Below the pieces are notes generated by a model. That model was not told the DNA's origin and did not search any database. It was given only the letters and a program-made list of their open reading frames with translations. Positions 56,420 to 64,000 of a DNA stretch of 64,000 bases are shown here, one piece after another. The stretch is from Rheum nobile (lineage: Eukaryota > Streptophyta > Magnoliopsida > Caryophyllales > Polygonaceae). The position numbers and the translations under genes are program-made. The stretch spans positions 9,243,001 to 9,307,000 of the forward strand of contig WOAB01000589.1 of assembly GCA_027886185.1 (NCBI GenBank). Direction: 5' to 3'. Positions within the stretch are counted from its first letter, which is position 1, and each line of letters begins with the position of its first letter.

Positions 56420-56710
56420 ATGGAACTTGCAAGTCAATGGGATGGACCTTCTATCTATGATGACGAGCCTCAAGAGAGGGAGGTTGAAAGTTGCAAGCCT
56501 GCCAAGCCATATGTTTTTAATCCGAAGTGGCTTATGCTAAAGCCTCTTGGTGCTCCTTCCTACACACCTAGCTTCCTCAACCACATGGCTACACCTTGGT
56601 TGGATGCAATGCCTATGCTTCCAACATGTCTTTCATTCGGCCTTATGGGAAAGAAATATAAATTGGTCATCAAGGAGGGAAAATGCATCTTCACGATGAG
56701 GAGGACATAG
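56420..56710 (+). pseudogene. Linker/gag-derived fragment of the plus-strand non-autonomous element
   Basis: 96 codons (YDDEPQEREVESCKPAKPYV, then LGAPSYTPSFLNHMATPWLD) lying directly before, and overlapping in another frame, the Cys/His-rich ORF. A single frameshift near 56,690 would join them. Confidence 0.45.
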
Positions 56711-57870
56711 CACATGGAAAAGATGCAAGAAGTTCAAAATTCGGGGAAGTGTCTTTCACTTGTTCATATTTTGTCTCTTCATATGTGGACCCTTTTGTGC
56801 ATGCATCTAGTGTTAAAGATTATTTTGCAAAACATGATGCATTGACTTGTTTCGATAAAAGTTCTTACATTCCTTATTGCAATCTTCCTCAAAGTATTTT
56901 AGGTAGCATGCATCTAGGTCACTTTGCTATTTGCATGAGTAAGGATGTTTGTTATTTCACGTGTGACATGGTTAATCATTTGCATGAGCATAAGGAAAAA
57001 TGTGGCTTTAGATGTGGATATTTTAGTATGCATCATGAGATTTTCTTTGAAGACAAGTCATACAGGATGCATATAGACCATAGTTTCATTTTCAAAATCA
57101 AGTATGCTTTTTATGTTCCTAGTAGCATGATTAAGCATATACATAGACATAGAAAAAAAAGTTGTTTTGCTTGTTCATGCATTTTGGCATACCATCTTGA
57201 TCTTGGAAATATTGAGCTTCTAGATGAGTATTATGTTCATAAAAAGGTTATTGTGACTCGCTTTTTGATTTTGATTGAAGGGAAGGATGTCATGGACAAG
57301 GAGGATGATTCGAGGATGAATTGTTTCCAAGAGAGGGAGGATGATGTGAATCAAGCTGCTCCACATCAAGACCAACCTAACAAAGCTTCCCCAAGATCTT
57401 CAAGGGACGTAAAAGAGCCATATAAGGAGTCAAAAGTGGTTTCAAGTGCCCAAGAAGAAGTCCATGAAGAGCTAAGACGATCCAAGGCCGCGGCCGACGC
57501 CAAGACGATGTCATCGAGGCCACAATTAGGGCATGCCGGCAACACATGCCATTTTCCACCAAATGAGGCCAGCTTGGAGGTGGAAAAGGCATTGGATATG
57601 AGTGTCAAGGTGCCTGATAAAGTGTCTAAGAAATTCTATCCCGACCCCTCATTGCCGCTCACCAGATCGGGCTCCCGGGTGCAAGCAAGGATCCAACAAG
57701 GCGACATCGACGCTCACCAGGCCAAAGGCGTGATCACAAGGGCCCAAGCCAGGATACTCAAAATAGGCCTTATAGCTCAGGAAGCTCCCAACCAGGTGAT
57801 GAATGGCTCGGTGATGGATCTGGTGCAAAACGGGCTCCCGGTGTCGGTGCTTGGTGAAATGAAAGACTAG
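56683..57870 (+). CDS. 395-residue Cys/His-rich ORF with Gypsy-type tail
   Basis: Open throughout. Residues about 25-190 are rich in Cys, His, Tyr and Phe in repeated arrangements (ICMSKDVCYFTCDMVNHLHE, CGFRCGYFSMHH, VPSSMIKHIHRHRKKSCFAC). Residues about 205-225 carry RMNCFQEREDDVN, and near the end come SLPLTRSGSRVQARI and GVITRAQARILK, the tail signature of plant Gypsy polyproteins. No RT or integrase lies between gag remnant and this ORF, so pol was replaced or lost. The H/C region could bind metal, but spacing matches no zinc finger I know. It shares the pattern with the tandem units at 37 and 41 kb. Confidence 0.6.
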   Translation: MHLHDEEDIAHGKDARSSKFGEVSFTCSYFVSSYVDPFVHASSVKDYFAKHDALTCFDKSSYIPYCNLPQSILGSMHLGHFAICMSKDVCYFTCDMVNHLHEHKEKCGFRCGYFSMHHEIFFEDKSYRMHIDHSFIFKIKYAFYVPSSMIKHIHRHRKKSCFACSCILAYHLDLGNIELLDEYYVHKKVIVTRFLILIEGKDVMDKEDDSRMNCFQEREDDVNQAAPHQDQPNKASPRSSRDVKEPYKESKVVSSAQEEVHEELRRSKAAADAKTMSSRPQLGHAGNTCHFPPNEASLEVEKALDMSVKVPDKVSKKFYPDPSLPLTRSGSRVQARIQQGDIDAHQAKGVITRAQARILKIGLIAQEAPNQVMNGSVMDLVQNGLPVSVLGEMKD

Positions 57871-57949
57871 CGACGCTTCCTAGACTACGAGTGTCCAAAT
57901 GAGGCCAAACTTGGAAAACATGTTCAAGGAACTCCTACAAGTCCATGGA

Positions 57950-58650
57950 GTCAATGAGTGTCGGGGCGTTTGCACAATAGCTTGGTGATGACAAGGGATG
58001 ACACTCAGAGAGCGACGCCGACAATGTCATGGCGAAGAGGCAAGGCCATCTTCCAAACCACTCGGGCCTTTGACAATCCCGTTGGTGGTTACGAGGCACA
58101 TGATATTTCTAGTGGGTCCACCAAGTTTGAGGTCAAGGCGCCATCAGATGGATGAAGGCTTCATGAAGGTTGCATTTAATACATGGTTTTAAGACACTAG
58201 GTTTTGGAGACTATTTAAGCTTGTTTTTATATTTTTCTTCCTTACGCTGAATATTATAAAATTTTCTTGAGCTTTTCCATCTGAGAAGAAGCAACATAGT
58301 TCATCGTCCCTTTTGTTTTGGAGTGCGTTTATCTTCAAACAATTGTAGTTTGTTTCGGGTGTGTTTATCGCGGGGCTAATCTACTCTCTTTTGGTTATTT
58401 TTGGTGAGTTCATCCAAAAATATCCAACTGCTTATCTTGTTACTTCGTGCCTTCAAATTGCCTCACTTTTGTCGGATCAAAGCCTTGCAAAACGAGAGGA
58501 GACCGCCGCCGGTGTTTTTGATCGTCTTGAACGGAGTCTTGGTGTTCAACCTACCTTGAAGCGTGGAGATCCTCATCAAGGGACACATCAAATACTTTAG
58601 ACGTTCTCTTGCTCACGAGAAATACTTCTTTAGACGCAAAACATTCCACG
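57950..58650 (+). repeat. LTR-like segment after the 395-residue ORF
   Basis: Contains CCACTCGGGCCTTTG, similar to the start region of the tandem-unit LTR, and GACTATTTAAGC (about 58,208-58,219), the same TATA context as in copies A and B (CCTATTTAAGC). Overall similarity is weak. It does not match the partial LTR at 54,751-55,304, so the two flanks may come from different elements. Confidence 0.4.
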
Positions 58651-58710
58651 TGTTCGGGACCAGGTTGTCGTCCTCTCTTTTGAGCTTGTAGGCCCCTTCA
58701 GCCACTTGGT

Positions 58711-58777
58711 GCTAGATGATTTAAGACCTTCCCACCTTGGGTCTAAGATGATTTAAGGCCTTCCCACCTTGGGTCTA
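58711..58777. repeat. 31-base direct duplication
   Basis: GATGATTTAAGACCTTCCCA...GGGTCTA is repeated immediately with one change. It duplicates the DPRWEGLKSS codons at the end of the integrase fragment. Confidence 0.85.
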
Positions 58778-59324
58778 GCTTTCTGCCTTCCTCTCTTTTG
58801 AGGACGAGATCCCGCTTCTTGAAGCATCGGGGGAGGACTTTCTTGTTGTAGTGCATGGTAATTCTTCTCTTGTACTCCGCCTCTCGGATCTCGGCCATTT
58901 CTCGCACTTCCTCTCTTAATTTCAACTCCGCGGACATTCTCCTGTTGTTGCCCTCCTCATCATAATGCAAAATCCTCTCGTTCTGGAAAATGTGCTCCAC
59001 TAGGACAACCGCCTCGACTCCATATGCTTGGCAAAACGGGGTCTCGCCGGTCCCCTTTCTTGGTGTGGTTCTATTGGCCTAGAGGATGAGTGGGAAGACT
59101 TCGGCCCAACGCCCTTGCGCTTTGTCAAGCCTCTTCTTTAAGCCGGCTAGAATCTGCTCGTTTGCATTCTCTACCTTGCCATTTATGCATGGATGGGCTA
59201 TAGAGGCAAAGCAAAGGCGAATGCCCAAGCCATCACAGAGTGCCCTCAGTTTTTCTGTGTTGAACTGGGGCCCTCGGTCGGTGACAATGTCTTGGGAGAT
59301 CCCGAAACGACAGATGACGTTTTG
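58743..59324 (-). pseudogene. Integrase fragment of another Ty3/Gypsy element, cut by an insertion
   Basis: Residues ICRFGISQDIVTDRGPQFN, HPCINGKVENANEQIL (catalytic D and E of the core) and, after a TAG at 59,079 replacing a conserved Trp, RTTPRKGTGETPFCQAYGVE, then CFKKRDLVLKREEGRKLDPRWEG. The type without chromodomain fits Tat/Athila-like elements. The upstream part was displaced by the LTR element beginning at 59,325. Confidence 0.8.
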
Positions 59325-60879
59325 TGATAAGGCGTTGTCGTAACACCTAAACAAAATAATCCTAAACAAACCCAACTAATGTAGTCTGGTAAGTAAGGGT
59401 CGAATCCCACAGAGAATCAAATACTATTCCAATGATGTAATTGTATACCAACAAGTAACCAGGGGGTTTCTGATTTAAAAACAAAATAAATAAATAAAAA
59501 CAAAGACTTGAAATCAAATTAAGGAAATAACTCAGCCAAACAAATATCAACACTTCAGATTGATAGATCGATCATTGATTATTCCTAGTCCTCAATACTC
59601 ATGAAAGTCCTAATCCTTGTTCTAAATTAGTTACCAGTCCAACCAGTCCTGATAACCCTAACTATTAAATAACCTAGAAGACCTTCTAGATTGAATCTAA
59701 CAGCAGCAATGAATTCAGGAATAGATAGGTACATGCAAGTGTAGCAACCAGTCATACAATTGCATGCAATTAATTCTCTACACAAACTAAGGGATTTAGA
59801 TTCTCAACCAGTATCCTCCAATCCTCAGTAGTATGATCAATAACAATCTCAACAGGTTGTATGGAAAAGGGAAACCAATAGCATAATACTAATTTCTCTA
59901 GGTTGTCAATTTGGAGGGAACTATTATTAAAATCTATTTGATTTCCTAATCAACAAATCAAGGGGAATCGATATATGATCAATGAGATTAAGCACGAGAG
60001 AGACTTAAAACAGTCATAGAAAGAGTAAAGGAATAAACTCACAATCCAATCAATCCAAAGGCTTCAATTGTCTGCCTGAGCAAAAGGGAAAAACAACGAT
60101 GAAAATAAACTAGGTCTCACGATCCTGCAACTGGTTAACTAAAAGTGTTTTAACCTAGTTCTACAAAGTGTGTAAAAATAATAAAAATAACAATAATAAA
60201 ATAAAACAAGAATAAACATTCGAAAATAGGGAGAATAAATCTCGGCTGAACGAATTTCTTCCTCAGCTTCCGCATGTATCATTCTCGGCCCATCTCCGTT
60301 GCAAGCATCTCGGCCCACCTCGTTCAGCACTTTCTCGACACAATTCAAAGGCAGCTGCCTGCTGACGTCATGCTCCGTCATGCTTCAATTCACCTCCCAC
60401 TTCAATTCACGTGGTATCCTTCATGGTGGGCCGAGCTCTTTTATTCTTTTCTCAATTGGGCCGAGACCCTTTTTGGGCTTCTTCTCCACGGGCCTAACTC
60501 CCTCCAATTCCAGCATCACGTGGCTTGTTCAATTATGTTGGTTCGCCTTGCGTGTATGGCCGCGGCCGCGGCCTCTTGGCCGCGGTCGCAGTTTGCTCTC
60601 GAAGTGGCTCCAATTAATTCCCGAATTAATCGCGGGCGCTTCTAATTGGCCGCAGTCACGGCCTTCACTCTTCATCGTCATTTTTCTCGGAATTCTTGCC
60701 ATCTCCTTAGGTGGTCAACTCCTCTTTCTCTGAATGTCTCCAATTAGCTCCTCCAGACCATCAAAACCACACTTCTCCGCTCTAACTCCATAATCTCCAA
60801 TTGTTCTCTAAATCCAACCAAATGGCACCTCAAACCTGGTAACAACCCCTAGAAATGCACTACAAAATAGTGCCGATCA
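59325..60879 (-). repeat. 3' LTR (left copy) of the Athila-like element
   Basis: 1,555 bases, TGATAAGGCG...TGCCGATCA. The preceding five bases TTTTG should reappear beyond the right LTR. The minus-strand polypurine tract AAGCATGGGGGATT (60,880-60,893) adjoins it. Confidence 0.9.
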
Positions 60880-60893
60880 AATCCCCCATGCTT

Positions 60894-62250
60894 AAACCTT
60901 GTTCGTCCTCGAGTAAGCTAAAGTCAACATACTCCTCCAATCAATCCCCAAGGTCTTAGGAAGCATAGAAAAATCAATCTCCAAGAATCACACCTAACAA
61001 TAAGCTCCAGGCAACCATACAATAAACCCAGCACAAAAGACTACAACACACAATCAAGCAAAAAGGAAAGCAGAATACTTCTCCCAAGCTTATCCCAAAC
61101 ACCATAGAGTGAATGAATTCTAGTCCTAGTCTCTCATCCATCTTCTTATACCTCCCAGAGTGACCTACCTGAATCCTCTTTATATCACCTCTTCTTATGT
61201 CACCACGCCAAGTAAAATGAGGATTCCTAAAAATCACTCTTCTTCTTTTCACTCATTTTGCCAAGGCGCCCTTTCGGGTTTTCACCAAGCCACTCATTTC
61301 ATTTTTCAATAGATGGGCTCACAATATACTCACATCACTCTTGACCTCATATTACCCCAGCCTAATGCTGGTCCAAGCCACCTGCTTATTACCTAGGCCG
61401 CCCTTTTGGGTTTTCGACCTATCCCAGGATTTCTTATGTATGCCTTTTTTCAATATTTGGCTCTTTTCTTTTTATTCATCTCCTCAGCGACATAGCCAGT
61501 ATAAAACTCTCCCCCATGCTTAAACATTACATTGTCCTCAATGTAATGAAAGCAAAAAGAATAGAAGCACAAGGAAAAGCAAAAAATAACTCACAAACGT
61601 CGCCAAGCTGCTTGTACACTTTGCTAGCGGTATACACAATGTATGCACAGGTCTCCAGTGTTGGGTGGGTGTCTTCATCAACTCCATCGTCTTCATTACC
61701 GTGCAACCAAAGGGAACACTTGGTGAGTAGTGGTATAGCAAATACGTCGGGATTGCACGACCTTCAAAACCCACAAAAATGGGCCCAGATATGATCGTGG
61801 TATGGGCCTCTAGTGGTCCTCCTCCTCAGCTGCCAATTGTAGGGTCATCATCGTTGTCAAATCAAGTGTAGGGCAGTGTATCCTCCGTGACAACATGATG
61901 CGCACCATCTCCATGGGGAACTCTGGACAGCTGGCCTGAGATGAACTTTTTTTTTCGGATTTTTTTTTTTCGGATTTTTTTCCCTCCCCGTTTAAGGTTT
62001 TTTCGGGGAGTTATTAGTGCAGGGAAAGAGAGACTTACAATGGTGGTAAACACCTTCTTCAATAGGCATGGGGTCTCCTCCCTGCAGGTTAGTCGGAAAC
62101 AAAAACAAAAACAAGAACAAAAACAAAACAAAACACACCAAAACAAATGCAAAAACAAGGAAAGAAAAACAAGAAAAGAAAAGCATACCTCGGGTTGCCT
62201 CCCGAATAGCGCCTTAGTTATTGTCATGGCTTGACATTGTGCTACTATGA
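60894..62250. other. Non-coding interior of the Athila-like element
   Basis: No supported gene. Contains CTCCCCCATGCTTAAACATT and the palindromic ACATTGTCCTCAATGT (about 61,529), a counterpart of 31,153 in the second element, and a (A)n/(AC)-rich stretch near 62,095-62,180. Confidence 0.55.
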
Positions 62251-63370
62251 TCATGTAATATCACTCAATCCAGAACACAGCACAGACTTACTATCAGGAG
62301 GGTGTTTCTTATGATCAAATATCTTAAATGTCACCCTATCACCCCCATACTTCACAGACACAATACCTCTACTCATAATGATTCGGATGTTAGCAGTCTT
62401 AAGAAAAGGCCTACCTAACAGTATAGGGGGCACATACATATCATAACCAATGTCTAACACCACAAAATCCATAGGAAAAATCATCTTATTAACCTTTACA
62501 AGAACATCCTCAACTATTCCTTTCGGAAAAACTTTGGATCCATTCGCAAATTGAATAACTAAATCAATTCAAGCAAAGGTCCAAGATCTAGCAATTTATA
62601 CACAGAGTAGGGTAACACATTAATAGATGAGCCCAAGTCTATCATGCAATGATCAAACCTGGAGTAACCTATATCACAAGGAATACTAAACATGTCAGGG
62701 TCACTACACTTTCCAGGCAAATGTCTTCCGAATGCAGCAGACACATGTTCATTCAAATTAATTTCTCCTGTCAATTTCATCCTCTTCCTAGGCCAGCATA
62801 AGCATTTCATGTATTTAGCAAATTTAGGCACAACATGCATCAGATCAAGTAAAGGGAGATTTACCTCATGCTCACCTATGGAGTTGCGCGGCTCCATATT
62901 GAGCTCCAGTTTCTTCTTCACTTTTAGCCTCTTAGGAAGGTGAGGAGGTGGCTTCTTAGGATCACAGGGTGGAGGAGTGTAATCAACAGGAATCGCTTCT
63001 AAAGGGTATACGCCAAGAACTGATCCGCAAAATTTTGTCCAAACTTGCGGACGCTGGTTCTCGTCTTTCCGTTCTCGCTCATCCGTGGTCACGGTTCCTA
63101 AGCAAAAGGGCTCCTCCGTCTTTTCTCCTTTCAGTTGTGATATGCCCCTCACATTAGCCACTGGGGTCAGTTGGGGTGGTGGCCTTTCAAAATCCTCATT
63201 CATATTTGCCACAACTTGAGTCAACCTTCCAAGCTGAGTTGCCAAACTTCCAACTTGAGTTGTTAGAAGTTGGATGTTGGAGTTTGTCTCCTGATGAATA
63301 GTCATCATGCTCTGCACAAGTGACTTGATGCTCTCCTCCATTGACGTGTATGAACTTTGGCTCGTCTCTT
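62251..63370 (-). pseudogene. gag-protease of the Athila-like element
   Basis: A 260-codon open run (63,341-62,559) begins with heptad-like TTQVGSLATQLGRLTQVV, has Pro-rich KKPPPHLPKRLKVKKKLE, and ends with the protease signature CMIDLGSSINVLPYSVYKLL. The second piece (62,484-62,251) continues with IFPMDFVVLDIG...PPILLGRPFLKTA, the rest of retropepsin, after a frameshift or stop near 62,555. Athila/Tat-type proteases share these motifs. Confidence 0.82.
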
Positions 63371-63542
63371 GAGGCTCAAGAAAGTACTGAGGTCAGCCTT
63401 GCTGCTGATAGTAAAAATCAAATGATGCCATCTGTCTGGATTGAGATCTCAATGAAAACAATTAGTAACACAGGTGTGGACCGTAAGATAGGTCCACACA
63501 ACAGTTGGTAAACAAACACACAATTAGAATAGTAAAATTGAC

Positions 63543-63560
63543 TCCCCGGCAACGGCGCCA
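63543..63560 (-). other. Primer-binding site, tRNA-Asp type
   Basis: Minus strand TGGCGCCGTTGCCGGGGA, three bases inside the right LTR; the standard plant Asp-type site. Confidence 0.92.
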
Positions 63561-63563
63561 ATT

Positions 63564-64000
63564 TGATAAGGCATTGTCGTAACACCTAAACAAAATAATC
63601 CTAAACAAACCCAACTAATGTAGTCTGGTAAGTAAGGGTCGAATCCCACAGAGAATCAAATACTATTCCAACGATGTAATTGTATACCAACAAGTAACCA
63701 GGGGGTTTCTGATTTAAAAACAAAATAAATAAATAAAAACAAAGACTTGAAATCAAATTAAGGAAATAACGCAACCAAACAAATATCAACACTTCAGATT
63801 GATAGATCGATCATTGATTATTCCTAGTCCTCAATACTCATGAAAGTCCTAATCCTTGTTCTGAATTAGTTACCAGTCCAACCAGTCCTGATAACCCTAA
63901 CTATTAAATAACCTAGAAGACCTTCTAGATTGAATCTAACAGCAGCAATGAATTCAGGAATAGATAGGTACATGCAAGTGTAGCAACCAGTCATACAATT
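63564..64000 (-). repeat. 5' LTR (right copy) of the Athila-like element, partial
   Basis: First 437 bases only. Differences from the left copy include GGCA/GGCG, AACGATG/AATGATG, AACGCAA/AACTCAG and CTGAATT/CTAAATT. Confidence 0.9.

Larger units (their letters stand above)
59325..64000 (-). mobile_element. Athila-like LTR element, gag-protease only, right LTR runs off the window
   Basis: Left LTR 59,325-60,879, right LTR from 63,564 to beyond the end. The Asp-type primer site and gag orientation set the minus strand. The 2.7-kb interior codes only gag and protease and then non-coding sequence; RT, RNase H and integrase are missing, so it relied on a partner. The visible 437 bases of right LTR differ from the left by about five bases, which suggests a recent insertion. 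Confidence 0.88.

Noticed and set aside
62095..62180. Lys/Gln-rich ORF (61,941-62,234)
   Set aside because: Translation of an A-rich AACAAAA repeat in element interior.

Overview
The window is nuclear DNA of a flowering plant, probably a eudicot. It is AT-rich, has introns with clean GT...AG borders, plant-type TATA boxes, and many plant Ty3/Gypsy LTR retrotransposons carrying plant tRNA primer-binding sites. There are no bacterial operons, rRNA or CRISPR arrays, and I recognised no tRNA gene.

Layout. (1) 1-16,398 is old, AT-rich sequence on the plus strand. It holds a decayed replication protein A large-subunit-like gene of nine coding exons (2,092-4,524, with one early stop and one frameshift) behind a good TATA box, and an apparently intact two-exon gene of unknown function with an acidic tail (7,725-8,692) behind another. 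Around them is a minus-strand array of short, repeatedly duplicated modules bounded by splice-site-like AG/GT dinucleotides (4.9-14.3 kb), followed by long (GA)n tracts, a region dense in TGGGCC/GGCCCA motifs, and a 0.31-0.33 kb tandem repeat. (2) 16,399-25,391 is a 9.0-kb Ty3/Gypsy chromovirus-like element on the minus strand with both LTRs, primer-binding site, polypurine tract and 5-bp target duplication. (3) 25,392-27,482 continues the old locus and contains six or seven small plus-strand exons coding for an Arg-rich peptide. (4) 27,483-36,988 is a second complete minus-strand LTR element, non-autonomous, with a tRNA-Asp-type primer site. It interrupts those exons and is a nest: a solo LTR (29,494-30,290) and a hAT-like element (32,201-33,958) that itself contains another solo LTR (32,252-33,224), each with exact target duplications. 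(5) About 37,010-54,750 is two tandem copies of a 3.55-kb plus-strand unit derived from a non-autonomous LTR element encoding a Cys/His-rich protein tail. The second copy is split by (6) a 10.5-kb Tekay/Del-like chromovirus on the minus strand (42,523-53,037) with an extra intact ORF upstream of gag. (7) About 54,750-58,650 is a further plus-strand non-autonomous LTR-type remnant with a related Cys/His-rich ORF. (8) 58,743-59,324 is a minus-strand integrase fragment cut by (9) a young-looking minus-strand Athila-like gag-protease-only element (59,325 to beyond the window end).

How it fits together. The window is a stratified nest of insertions. Removing the dated insertions (those with matching target duplications) rejoins 13-16.4 kb with 25.4-27.5 kb and then 36,989 onward. 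All four long elements with recognisable primer sites lie on the minus strand, whereas the older genes and the 3.55-kb repeats lie on the plus strand. Most retrotransposon ORFs carry point stops and frameshifts and are annotated as pseudogenes. The best candidates for undescribed biology are the Cys/His-rich ORF family of the non-autonomous elements, the N-terminal MGxC-type acidic ORF of the Tekay-like element, the two-exon acidic-tail gene, and the exon-like module array. The RPA-like gene and the Arg-rich exons raise the untested possibility that the old plus-strand layer is a dismantled Helitron.
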